Position numbers and translations under genes: made by a program
Notes under the pieces: model-generated
What the model saw: only the letters and a program-made list of their open reading frames with translations
What the model was told of the DNA's origin: nothing
Databases searched by the model: none
From: Acidimicrobiia bacterium
GTDB lineage: Bacteria > Actinomycetota > Acidimicrobiia > Spongiisociales > Spongiisociaceae
DNA: 54,260 bases
Direction of reading: 5' to 3'
NCBI GenBank assembly: GCA_003229305.1
Contig: QIDH01000010.1
Location: forward strand, 1-54,260
Shown here: positions 26,896-34,816 of the stretch, piece after piece
Layout of the letters: the number at the start of each line of letters is the position of its first letter
Numbering within the stretch: position 1 is the first letter of the stretch

Positions 26896-28077
26896 ATGAA
26901 GACCATCTGGAACATTGCTCGAAAGGATCTGGCTCTCCGCTCCCGAGACCGGTCAATATTCATCATCGGCCTCGTCGCGCCGCTGGCCTTGGCGTTCATC
27001 TTCAACCTCGTATTCGGTGGCAGCATCAACGATGTCGGTGAGTCGGTTCGGTTCGAGTACGGGTTGGTAGACCTGGACCAAGGTGACGTGGCTCTCGCCT
27101 TTGGCGATGTGATGGCGAATCTCGAATCCGAGGCTCTGATATCCGTGGAGCGGTTCGGAACCGAGGCCGCCGGACGCACCGCCGTCGAAGACGGAACGGT
27201 CGACGCAATAATCATTCTGCCGGCCGACCTCACATCCCGAATCACCAGCGGGGAACCGGCCAAGCTCGAAGTGGTCGGCAACGTGGATTCGCCAACCGGC
27301 GCCACCATTGCCTCGTCGATTGCAGAACGTTTTTCGACAGGGCTCGCTTCCGCCACCGACGCCGCACTGACGGCTGTGGCCACCGGAGTGGTCGACCCGA
27401 CCGGAATCGCCGAAGCTGCGGCCGAAGCCGGCGCACTACCGCCGCTCGCCACGGTTGTCGACATCGAAGCCGGGATTCGTCAACTCGACGCCGCAACATT
27501 CTTCGTCGCTGGACTATCCATCTTCTTCATGTTCTTCGTAGCAGGGCTAGGCGTGACCTCGATGCTCGAGGAACGTCGCGACGGCACGATGACAAGACTC
27601 ATCGCTTCTCCGATTCGGCGGTCCTCGATCATTGCGGGGAAGGCACTGACGAGCGTCCTGATCGGCCTGGTCGCCATGATCACCCTGGTCATCACGTCTA
27701 CGTTGGTGATGGGCGCGAACTGGGGCCGCCCTTTGGGTGTCCTTCTACTCATCGTCTCCGCCGTCTTGGCGGTCGTGGCACTGATGTCCTTCGTGGGTGG
27801 GTTGGCCAAGACGGCCGAGCAGGCCGGCAACCTGCAGTCGATCGTCGCTGTAACCCTCGGAATGCTCGGCGGCACCTTCGTTCCGATCAGCGACCCGACT
27901 TCGTTCCTCGGCAAACTCCGATTTCTGACACCAAATGCGTGGTTCCTGAGGGGTCTAGCCGACCTGAGCGGCGGCAGCATCGCCGACACGCTGCCGGCAG
28001 TCGCAGTGCTCGCTCTGATCGCTGTCGTATTCGGGGCGGCAGCGCTATCTGTCGCCAGAAGGGTCGTGACCACGTGA
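26896..28077 (+). CDS. ABC-2 type permease (first subunit)
   Basis: A 393-aa permease. One membrane helix near residue 20-40 is followed by a large extracytoplasmic domain (about 45-195) and then about five helices (AATFFVAGLSIFFMFFVAGL onward). The cytoplasmic motif EERRDGTMTRLIASPIRRSS matches the ABC-2 family coupling region. It starts one base after the ATPase stop and overlaps the second permease by 4 bp. Probably forms a heterodimer with it. Confidence 0.9.
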   Translation: MKTIWNIARKDLALRSRDRSIFIIGLVAPLALAFIFNLVFGGSINDVGESVRFEYGLVDLDQGDVALAFGDVMANLESEALISVERFGTEAAGRTAVEDGTVDAIIILPADLTSRITSGEPAKLEVVGNVDSPTGATIASSIAERFSTGLASATDAALTAVATGVVDPTGIAEAAAEAGALPPLATVVDIEAGIRQLDAATFFVAGLSIFFMFFVAGLGVTSMLEERRDGTMTRLIASPIRRSSIIAGKALTSVLIGLVAMITLVITSTLVMGANWGRPLGVLLLIVSAVLAVVALMSFVGGLAKTAEQAGNLQSIVAVTLGMLGGTFVPISDPTSFLGKLRFLTPNAWFLRGLADLSGGSIADTLPAVAVLALIAVVFGAAALSVARRVVTT

Positions 28078-29234
28078 AGGTCCTGGCCATCGCCCGAACG
28101 AACCTCTCCAGGTTCTTGCGGGACAAGGCGAACATCTTTTTCGTATTCGTCTTGCCGCTCGGCATCGTATTCCTGATAGGCGCCCAGTTCGGTGGCGAGA
28201 CGTCGAATCGTGTTGGAGTGGCAACGCAGGAGGATGAACCGATCGGCGTCGCCATCATCGCCGCCTTGGAATCGGACGATCGAGTCCAGGTATCGGTTTT
28301 TGGCGACGAGGATGGACTCCTGAGGGCCGTGGAGCGAAACACCGTTTCAGCGGGGGTCTCCATCCCGGCCGGCGCCGCCGTCCGGCTGGCGGCAGGCGAA
28401 TCAGTGGATGTCGGCTTCCTCAGCCGCCCAGACGGATTCGGTCCCCAACTGAGAGCGATCGTCGACCAGGCAGTGGCTGCCGCAACCTCCGAATCCGCTG
28501 CGGCACGATTCGCGATCGAGCAGGGCGCCGACCCGGCTGCGGCGTTTTCCACAGCGGCCGAAATTGTGGGTTCTGCAGAGGCGATCATGGTCAAGATCAG
28601 TACCACCGGCGACGCCCTGTTCGAGGGAATCAACGGCCCATTCGACATCGGAGCATCCAGCCAACTTGTCTTGTTCATGTTCTTGACCGGACTGGCCGGC
28701 AGTGCAGCAATCATCCAAAGTCGCCAACTAGGTGTCACCCGGCGCATGATGAGCACGCCGACCGGGCCTGCTGCGATCGTTGCCGGCGAGGCACTCGGTC
28801 GCTTCCTGGTCGTTCTTGCCCAAGGCCTCTACATCGTCGCTGCCACCACGCTGCTGTTCGGCGTGAGCTGGGGCGACCCTCTGGCCGCTACTTCGATCGT
28901 CCTGGTCTTCTCGGCAGTCGGGGCGGGAGCCGCGCTGCTGTTTGGCACGCTGTTCAAGAACGATCAGCAGGCCGGATCGGTCGGTGTGATCGCAGGGCTC
29001 GGTTTGGCTGCGATCGGCGGCAGCATGCTCCCAATCGAACTGTTCAGCGACACGATGCGCCAGATCGCCAGATTCACACCGCACGCGTGGGCGAACGAGG
29101 CCTTCGCCGAGCTCTTCCGCCGCAACGGAACCATCGCAGACATCGGGACCCAGCTCGGTGTTCTGAGCATTTTCGCCGCGGTGCTCCTCGGCCTGGCTGC
29201 TTGGCGGATGCGCAAGGTCATCACGGCTCAATGA
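28074..29234 (+). CDS. ABC-2 type permease (second subunit)
   Basis: A 386-aa paralog of the preceding permease with the same plan: N-terminal helix (ANIFFVFVLPLGIVFLIGAQ), large outer domain, and C-terminal helix bundle (QLVLFMFLTGLAGSAAIIQS). The coupling motif is SRQLGVTRRMMSTPTGPAAI. The start is GTG 28074, overlapping the stop of the first permease (GTGA). It ends directly at a heptanucleotide array that separates it from the convergent dprA. Confidence 0.9.
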   Translation: MKVLAIARTNLSRFLRDKANIFFVFVLPLGIVFLIGAQFGGETSNRVGVATQEDEPIGVAIIAALESDDRVQVSVFGDEDGLLRAVERNTVSAGVSIPAGAAVRLAAGESVDVGFLSRPDGFGPQLRAIVDQAVAAATSESAAARFAIEQGADPAAAFSTAAEIVGSAEAIMVKISTTGDALFEGINGPFDIGASSQLVLFMFLTGLAGSAAIIQSRQLGVTRRMMSTPTGPAAIVAGEALGRFLVVLAQGLYIVAATTLLFGVSWGDPLAATSIVLVFSAVGAGAALLFGTLFKNDQQAGSVGVIAGLGLAAIGGSMLPIELFSDTMRQIARFTPHAWANEAFAELFRRNGTIADIGTQLGVLSIFAAVLLGLAAWRMRKVITAQ

Positions 29235-29275
29235 ATCCGCTATCCGCTATCCGCCATCCGCTATCCGCTATCCGC
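29234..29275. repeat. Heptanucleotide array TATCCGC x6 between convergent genes
   Basis: Six 7-bp units: AATCCGC, TATCCGC, TATCCGC, CATCCGC, TATCCGC, TATCCGC. The reverse complement (GCGGATA) is the same unit that forms the array at the right end of the window. It starts at the last base of the permease stop codon and ends 19 bp before the dprA stop. Confidence 0.92.
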
Positions 29276-29294
29276 GACGTGTCTTGGCATCGCG

Positions 29295-30338
29295 TCACGT
29301 GGCGCGGCGGGCCGGGTAAACCCGTCCGTCCCGTAGCTCGACGAAACCCTCGGCAACTTGGCGCCCCAGCTCAGCGAGGGTTTCGGATAGCTCAATGCCA
29401 CCGGCCACGGCCAGTTCGTCGACACTCATCCCCGTCACAGGCAGGTCGAGATCGCCGAAGCGTTTCGTTCGGCTCGAACGGCTCGAGCGAGGAGGTTGGC
29501 CGATGACGAAGCTCAGCGACTCGGTGAGGTCCTCAGGTCCAAGGACCGGAATGGCCCCGTCACGGATCAATAGGTTGCATCCCTCAGACGAAGGCCTGGT
29601 CACGTCCCCTGGCACAGCGAGGATCAGACGGTCTTGATCGAGAGCCCGATTCGCGGTTATCAACGCCCCTCCCCTGACTCCCGCCTCGACGATCACGACG
29701 ACAGACGCCAACCCAGAAATGATGCGATTGCGCGGTGGGAAACGCCAGCCGGCGGGTGTCGTCCCCGGCGGGTATTCGGAGATGACTGCTCCACCGCCCT
29801 CCAGCAACGCCTGGCCGAGGCTCGCGTGCGATGCCGGATACCAGCGATCAATTCCACAGCCGAGGACCGCGACACCAGGGGTGGGTCCTCTGATCGAACC
29901 ACGGTGGGCCGCACCGTCGATGCCCTTGGCCAGACCGCTCGTGACCGACCAACCCGCCATGCTCACCTCCTCTCCGAACGCCTCAGCCAGATCACGGCCG
30001 TATCGGGTGCATCTGCGGGTACCCACGATCGCCACACATGTCACTTCCGGCAAGGTCCCTTTCAAGAAGAGGAACGGCGGGCGATCCTCCACCTCGTCCA
30101 GACGGGCCGGGTAGTCGGAGTCTCCTTGCAAAACGAACCGGATCTCAGCAGCTCGCAACCAGGCCATTCGAGCAGGCGCCGGGACGCCGGCCGCGGATCG
30201 AGCCGCCTCGGGAACCTGGACCTTGCCAGACTCGATCGCGGCGAGAACCGAACCGGGTGACCCGTCGGCCGCGAGCAGTCCACGGAGGCGCTCAGGGTGC
30301 ATTCCAACGTGGGCGAGACGCAACCATTCATCCCTCAC
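29295..30338 (-). CDS. dprA: DNA processing protein DprA/Smf
   Basis: DprA (347 aa) loads RecA on incoming single strands during natural transformation. A short N-terminal helical region precedes the Rossmann-like core: CVAIVGTRRCTRYGRDLAEA, SGLAKGIDGAAHRGS, GVAVLGCGIDRWYPASHASL, ISEYPPGTTP, FPPRNRIISGLASVVVIVEA, GSALIT-like GGALITANRALDQDR and AVPGDVTRPSSEGCNLLIRD. A winged-helix C-terminus follows (about 285-347). It overlaps comM by 4 bp. Confidence 0.95.
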   Translation of the reverse strand: MRDEWLRLAHVGMHPERLRGLLAADGSPGSVLAAIESGKVQVPEAARSAAGVPAPARMAWLRAAEIRFVLQGDSDYPARLDEVEDRPPFLFLKGTLPEVTCVAIVGTRRCTRYGRDLAEAFGEEVSMAGWSVTSGLAKGIDGAAHRGSIRGPTPGVAVLGCGIDRWYPASHASLGQALLEGGGAVISEYPPGTTPAGWRFPPRNRIISGLASVVVIVEAGVRGGALITANRALDQDRLILAVPGDVTRPSSEGCNLLIRDGAIPVLGPEDLTESLSFVIGQPPRSSRSSRTKRFGDLDLPVTGMSVDELAVAGGIELSETLAELGRQVAEGFVELRDGRVYPARRAT

Positions 30339-31807
30339 AAGCCATCTCGCAACGTGAGCGCCTCCCCGACGTGTGCGTCGTCGACCTCGTCGACGCCCGC
30401 CAGATCGGCAATTGTGACCGCCACCCTCCTCACCCGATCATATCCCCGCCCGCTCAAACGATCGGCCTCCAACGCCGCTTCAAGGAGTCTCCTGGCGCCA
30501 CCAGCAATAGGAATCTCGTCGAGTTTGCCTCTACCCAACGAACGGTTGAGGCACCCACGGGCGGCTTGAGCCTCCCGAGCCGCTTTCACTCTGGGCACGA
30601 CCTCGGCTGACGTCTCACCACCCAGACCTAGCAGCTGGGCTCCCTCAGGCCGAGGAACAATGACCCTCAGATCGAATCGGTCGACCAGCGGACCAGACAG
30701 GCGTCGTCGGTAGCGCTCGATCGCACGATCGGAACAAGTGCAGGCGAGCCGAGAATCGCCCGCATAACCACACGGACACGGATTGGTCGCCGCCACAAGC
30801 TGAAACGAGGCCGGAAATCGCACGCTCACCCCTTTACGGGCGATCACGATGAACCCATCTTCGAGCGGCTGACGCAGTGCATCAAGCATGGTCGGCGGGA
30901 ACTCTCCAAGTTCGTCCAAGAACAGCACTCCCCCATGGGCGAGGCTGATTTCGCCCGGTACCGGAAGGCCAGAGCCGCCTCCGACCAGCGCAGCGGAGGT
31001 GGCAGTGTGATGAGGCGCTCGAATTGGCGGGGTGCCAAGGGGTGGACGCGTCCGGCCGGCCGCCGACCACACCTGAGCCACCTGTAGGGCCGCGTCTGCG
31101 TCCATAGATGGAAGCAGACCCGGCAGGCATTTGCCCAACATCGTCTTTCCCGAACCCGGCGGGCCGGTCATGAGCAGATGATGGCCGCCAGCCGCGGCCA
31201 CCTCGATCGCCCTTCTAGCCAGAGGTTGGCCTCGTACCTCTCCGAGCTCCTCGACGTGCCACGACTCCGGCTCGATGGCCGGGATCACACACTCGGTTGA
31301 TTCTCCGAGGGCAGCGGAAACCGCCTGGACCAGATTCGACACGGTTCGCAACTCGGTCCCAGCGACCAGAGACGCCTCGGCCGCAGATGGAGGCGGAAGC
31401 AAGCACAGCCGTCCGGCAGCCTTGGCGACGATCGCGGCTCCCAAACCTCCGCGAGCCGCTCGTACTGAGCCGTCGAGGGCCAACTCACCCAACGCCACCA
31501 CCTTGCACGCCCCATATTCGATCGTGCCGGCCGCGGCCAGCACCGCCAAGGCGATCGGCAGGTCGTAGGCCGACCCGCTCTTGGGAAGATCTGCCGGAGC
31601 CAGATTGACCGTGACCCTGCCCATCGGGAATCGATAGCCGGAAATCGCGATCGCGGAAAGGACCCGATCCTTGGCCTCCCTGACCGCGGTGTCTGGCAGG
31701 CCCACGATCTGGAATCGGCCCTTTTCCCCACCGCCGACATGAGCTTCGACACTGACAGGCCGCGCCTCGACCCCCACCAGCGCCACCGAAGTGGTCGCTG
31801 CAAACAT
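30335..31807 (-). CDS. comM: YifB/ComM-type Mg-chelatase-like AAA+ ATPase
   Basis: ComM (490 aa) is a helicase that promotes branch migration during transformation. An N-terminal Lon-like domain (VALVGVEARPVSVEAHVGGG, VGLPDTAVREAKDRV, YDLPIALAVLAAAG) precedes the AAA+ core with Walker A MTGPPGSGKTMLGKCLPGL, Walker B GGVLFLDELGEF and the Cys pairs in NPCPCGYAGDSRLACTC. ATG 31807 fits the family start; a TACGGT hexamer 6 nt upstream suggests a leaderless transcript. TTG 31825 would add 6 residues. Works with dprA. Confidence 0.93.
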   Translation of the reverse strand: MFAATTSVALVGVEARPVSVEAHVGGGEKGRFQIVGLPDTAVREAKDRVLSAIAISGYRFPMGRVTVNLAPADLPKSGSAYDLPIALAVLAAAGTIEYGACKVVALGELALDGSVRAARGGLGAAIVAKAAGRLCLLPPPSAAEASLVAGTELRTVSNLVQAVSAALGESTECVIPAIEPESWHVEELGEVRGQPLARRAIEVAAAGGHHLLMTGPPGSGKTMLGKCLPGLLPSMDADAALQVAQVWSAAGRTRPPLGTPPIRAPHHTATSAALVGGGSGLPVPGEISLAHGGVLFLDELGEFPPTMLDALRQPLEDGFIVIARKGVSVRFPASFQLVAATNPCPCGYAGDSRLACTCSDRAIERYRRRLSGPLVDRFDLRVIVPRPEGAQLLGLGGETSAEVVPRVKAAREAQAARGCLNRSLGRGKLDEIPIAGGARRLLEAALEADRLSGRGYDRVRRVAVTIADLAGVDEVDDAHVGEALTLRDGL

Positions 31808-31912
31808 CATCCCACCGTACGCCAAGACTGTGACAGAAAGAAGAGGTCCGTGCCCCGACGACCAGTTCGAAACGAACTTTCGGCTCTGGCGCGGGTATAC
31901 CCGCGGCCGAGC

Positions 31913-32698
31913 CTAAGGAACCGGGTTTTCATCCCTCAGGCGAGCTTGGAGGCGGCGCATTCCGGCTAGCCAACGGTCGTAGTCTGTGGCCTTTCGGACC
32001 ATGTACTCGGCGACTTCTTGGTGGGGCAGGATCAGGAATCGTTCAGCCGCGACGCCGTCGAGCACGATTCTGGCCACTTCTTCCGGTTCCATCATCCCGT
32101 CGACCGCGGCCACCGATTGCGGCCCGGCCGGCAAGGCATCAGTCATCGCGGTGCGGACCGCCTGAGGAGCGAGAACCGACACCTTGAGACCCCGGTCGCC
32201 ATACGTGATCGACAACCACTCTGCGAAGGCGACCACCGCATGCTTGGTCACGGCGTATGGCGCAGAGCCAAGTTGGTTCAACAGGCCTGCGGCCGAAGAG
32301 GTGTGAACCAGGTAGCCGGATCGACGCTCAAGCATTCCAGGCAACACGGCCCTGGCCGCATACACATGGGACATCGTGTTGACCTCCCAAATCCTTTGCC
32401 ACTGCGAGTCCTCGGTCCAAGGGTCACCTTCGATGGCAATGCCTGCGTTGGCAAAAAACAGGTCGACCGGCCCGAACTCGTCCTCGGTGTCGGCAACCAG
32501 GGCCATGATGTCGGATTCGGTCGCGACGTCGACCCTCCGCCAGATTCCGCCAACCGCAGCCGCAGTGGAGGCCGCGCCTGTTTCATCGATGTCGGCGACG
32601 GCAACCTTGGCGCCTGCCTCGGCAAGCTTCTCGCAAATAGCCTTGCCGATGCCATTGCCCCCACCCGTGACGATTGCGACTTTGCCTTCGACCTCCAT
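31913..32698 (-). CDS. Short-chain dehydrogenase/reductase
   Basis: A 261-aa classical SDR. Cofactor motif TGGGNGIGKAICEKLAEAGA (near 11-30), Asp in VAVADIDETG pointing to NAD(H), ANAG motif, catalytic Ser in HTSSAAGLLN and YAVTK (Tyr, Lys). Specific substrate unknown. The 3 bp gap to the upstream enoyl-CoA hydratase-like gene suggests an operon that handles acyl-CoA or related alcohol/ketone intermediates. These two genes interrupt the trmD-to-dprA block. Confidence 0.9.
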   Translation of the reverse strand: MEVEGKVAIVTGGGNGIGKAICEKLAEAGAKVAVADIDETGAASTAAAVGGIWRRVDVATESDIMALVADTEDEFGPVDLFFANAGIAIEGDPWTEDSQWQRIWEVNTMSHVYAARAVLPGMLERRSGYLVHTSSAAGLLNQLGSAPYAVTKHAVVAFAEWLSITYGDRGLKVSVLAPQAVRTAMTDALPAGPQSVAAVDGMMEPEEVARIVLDGVAAERFLILPHQEVAEYMVRKATDYDRWLAGMRRLQARLRDENPVP

Positions 32699-32701
32699 CG
32701 A

Positions 32702-33469
32702 TCAGCGTCCCTCGAAGCGGGGCGGCCGCTTCTCACGGAAGGCCGCGATACCTTCGGATGCGTCCAGGCTCGCGACGCACACCGTCTGAGCCGTTGCCTC
32801 CCGATCGAGTGCCTCGGCAAAACTCGACTCGTATGCGACATCGATGCCCTGCTTGGCAAACATCTGACCGACCGGCGCCTGATCGGCAAACGAACTGGCA
32901 AGTTCGCTCACACGCACCTCGAGTTGGTCCGGATCTACCGCCTCGATGGCAAGTCCAATCTGGACCGCCTCGCCCGCACCGACCATTCTGCCGCTCAGCG
33001 CCAGTTCTTTGGCCCGCTGGAGACCGACATGGCGAGGCAGCTGCCAGGTGCCACCGAAATCCACCGTGAGACCCCGCTGGACAAAGATCTCCGAAAACCT
33101 GGCGCGGCTCGAAGCGACCACGACGTCACAGCCCAGCGCCAAATTCATCCCAGCCCCGACGGCGACTCCATCCACCGAAGCGATCGTCGGCTTGGTCAGG
33201 CGGTGCAGAGCCATCGCGCAATCGGAAACAAACTTCATGCTTTGGTAGAACGTCCCGCCGTCCTGGACGCCCGCGCCCCTCCTGAGATCCGCACCAGCGC
33301 AAAAGTCCTCTCCGGCCCCACGCAGGACGAGTACTCGCGAGTCAGATTTCTCAAAATCCACCAGATGCCTGCGCAGCTTTGCCCAACCATCGCCAGGGAT
33401 GGCGTTCTTGGCTTCCGGCCGATCGATGGTCAGCCATCTGACTCGGCCCCTGTCTTCAGTCTCGAACAT
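32702..33469 (-). CDS. Enoyl-CoA hydratase/isomerase family protein
   Basis: A 255-aa crotonase-fold enzyme. The oxyanion hole is in LVLRGAGEDFCAGADLRRG and SVDGVAVGAGMNLALGCDVV; acidic residues lie in ARFSEIFVQRGLTVDFGGTW and AKELALSG, at the two positions where hydratases carry Glu. TVDFGGTWQLPR resembles the PaaG-like subgroup, so isomerase activity is possible. A TAGCCT hexamer (complement of 33477-33482) lies 7 nt before ATG 33469, suggesting a leaderless start for the echA-SDR pair. Confidence 0.88.
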   Translation of the reverse strand: MFETEDRGRVRWLTIDRPEAKNAIPGDGWAKLRRHLVDFEKSDSRVLVLRGAGEDFCAGADLRRGAGVQDGGTFYQSMKFVSDCAMALHRLTKPTIASVDGVAVGAGMNLALGCDVVVASSRARFSEIFVQRGLTVDFGGTWQLPRHVGLQRAKELALSGRMVGAGEAVQIGLAIEAVDPDQLEVRVSELASSFADQAPVGQMFAKQGIDVAYESSFAEALDREATAQTVCVASLDASEGIAAFREKRPPRFEGR

Positions 33470-33744
33470 GTCAGGGAGGCTAGATCATGGCGCGTCTGGG
33501 AGAAGTGCGACGATTAGTGGCCCGGTTGTAGGCCTATGTCAGTCGACCGCATGCTGAGCACGCGGTCGACTGATTGGCGGAGCGGGGGTTGGAACCAGGC
33601 CCGACCATCTGCTGCAGGATGGAGGACGAGAGGAAGAACATCATGCAGATTTCCTGTGCTCGTACCTGGTTCCTACTAAATCCCCACAATGCGTTACTCG
33701 CCGAGCGGGGTCGGAAGGTTTATCTCGCGCCCTAACCTCATGGC
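33470..33744. other. Structured intergenic region with two inverted repeats
   Basis: CAGTCGACCGC (33540-33550) pairs perfectly with GCGGTCGACTG (33562-33572). GGAACCAGG (33591-33599) pairs with CCTGGTTCC (33665-33673) across a 65-nt loop. The part near 33574-33600 (TGGCGGAGC, GGGGGTTGGAACC) is faintly tRNA-3'-end-like on the minus strand but its T-arm does not pair. A TAACCT -10 (33733-33738) sits 6 nt before the next gene. A small RNA or a decayed tRNA/att site are both possible. Confidence 0.45.
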
Positions 33745-33858
33745 ATGGGACTCAATCCATTTCGGGAACAAAAGCCATCCTCGCTCGACATAGGTATGTT
33801 CTTCGGTGCACTGGCAGTGACAGCGGCGTTGGTGGCATGGGCGATATTCGGGGGCTGA
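33745..33858 (+). CDS. 37-residue single-pass membrane protein
   Basis: MGLNPFREQKPSSLDIG is followed by one hydrophobic helix (FFGALAVTAALVAWAIFGG). Short proteins beginning MGLNPF and ending in one helix are common in Actinobacteria, often just before a zinc-ribbon micro-protein, as here. Function unknown. TAACCT lies exactly 6 nt before the ATG, so the mRNA is probably leaderless. The next gene begins 8 bp after its stop. Confidence 0.75.
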   Translation: MGLNPFREQKPSSLDIGMFFGALAVTAALVAWAIFGG

Positions 33859-33866
33859 CCGAGACG

Positions 33867-34055
33867 GTGAGTGTCGTTCAACCCAAGAACGCCTCGAAGG
33901 AGTACCGGTGTCCAGGGTGCCAGGGCATCATCTCTCGCGGTGTCTTCCACGTTCTGGTTATCCCTGACGAGCAGCCGGACCTGAGACGCCACTGGCATCA
34001 GGGCTGCTGGCAGAAGGAGGCACGCCTGCGCCCGGCTACGGGGATTCCGGACTGA
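33867..34055 (+). CDS. Small zinc-ribbon protein (actinobacterial ATP/GTP-binding protein annotation)
   Basis: A 62-aa protein with a likely metal site: YRCPGCQGII then RRHWHQGCWQKEARLRP (CxxC, and H-x-H with Cys). Homologs are widespread in Actinobacteria and are often labelled ATP/GTP-binding, for which I see no motif. The start is probably GTG 33867; ATG 33837 in frame would lie inside the membrane micro-protein gene. The role is unknown. Its 3' end is 4 bp from the convergent yraN stop. Confidence 0.75.
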   Translation: MSVVQPKNASKEYRCPGCQGIISRGVFHVLVIPDEQPDLRRHWHQGCWQKEARLRPATGIPD

Positions 34056-34059
34056 AGGA

Positions 34060-34404
34060 CTAAGCCGCCCTTGGCGTCCAGACGATGTCGATGCCATCCG
34101 ATCCGAGGGTGACGGTCACCAGATCCACTCTGCTGATCCCGATCTCGGTTGCCAACGCCCTCACCTGATTCGCCTTCGTGTCCGTGAATGCGTCCGCGGC
34201 TTCACCGATCTCGGAACGAATCATCGACTTGACCTCGACCGCCACCCGGCGACCGTCGATCCGCACGATCAGGTCGATCTCGCCACGACCCACCCTCAAG
34301 TTTCGATCCAAGACCAACGCGCCTCGACGTTCCAGAAATCGGGCTGCGGTCTGCTCACCGAACGAGCCGACGGCACGCCGGTGGTCGGCGATATTGGAGA
34401 TCAT
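34060..34404 (-). CDS. yraN: UPF0102 (YraN) family nuclease-like protein
   Basis: A 114-aa protein of the endonuclease-like fold. Signatures are GEQTAARFLERRGALVLDRN, GRGEIDLIVRIDGRRVAVEV (the Glu/Asp and EVK motif of PD-(D/E)XK enzymes) and the C-terminal RVDLVTVTLG. Activity in most bacteria is untested; location beside comM and dprA, as here, is conserved and suggests DNA uptake or repair. Confidence 0.9.
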   Translation of the reverse strand: MISNIADHRRAVGSFGEQTAARFLERRGALVLDRNLRVGRGEIDLIVRIDGRRVAVEVKSMIRSEIGEAADAFTDTKANQVRALATEIGISRVDLVTVTLGSDGIDIVWTPRAA

Positions 34405-34405
34405 C

Positions 34406-34702
34406 TCAGAGCAGAGTCGTTGGCTCGAGCTCTTCGACGTTGAAATCCTTGAAAGTGGTCACGGTGACCCTCTGAAGGAAGCGGGCTGGCCGATACATGT
34501 CCCACACCCAAGCGTCACCCAGCTGGATCTCGAAATAGGGAGCCACGGCCTCGCCCTTTTGTTCGACCTCGACGGTGTTCGCAAGGTAGAAACGACGTTC
34601 TGTCTCGACCACATAACGAAACATCGGGAGTACGTCTCGGTACTCCTTGTAGATCTGAAGTTCTACCTCGGTCTCATACCGGTCGAGGTTTTCTTCACTC
34701 AT
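34406..34702 (-). CDS. DUF2469 family protein
   Basis: A 98-aa conserved actinobacterial protein. Family blocks: SEENLDRYETEVELQIYKEY, YVVETERRFYLANTVEVEQK, YFEIQLGDAWVWDMYRPARF and TFKDFNVEEL. ATG 34702 has GAGGAG 5 nt upstream and matches the usual start; the frame is open to 34765. DUF2469 sits between rnhB and yraN in most Actinobacteria; here rnhB is missing from the site. Function unknown. Confidence 0.9.
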   Translation of the reverse strand: MSEENLDRYETEVELQIYKEYRDVLPMFRYVVETERRFYLANTVEVEQKGEAVAPYFEIQLGDAWVWDMYRPARFLQRVTVTTFKDFNVEELEPTTLL

Positions 34703-34816
34703 CGATGCTCCTCTGACAGAAAGGAGGAAGTGCGTCGCCGGCATCATAACGACGAAGTCCGACATCTCTGCGGTTCATGGCTTGACGATGCGAAAGACGG
34801 CTCGCCCGCCAATTGC

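Noticed and set aside
33574-33645. A tRNA or tmRNA gene on the minus strand
   Set aside because: The apparent T-loop (TTCCAAC) breaks the TTCRA rule, its stem does not pair, and no anticodon arm is found.
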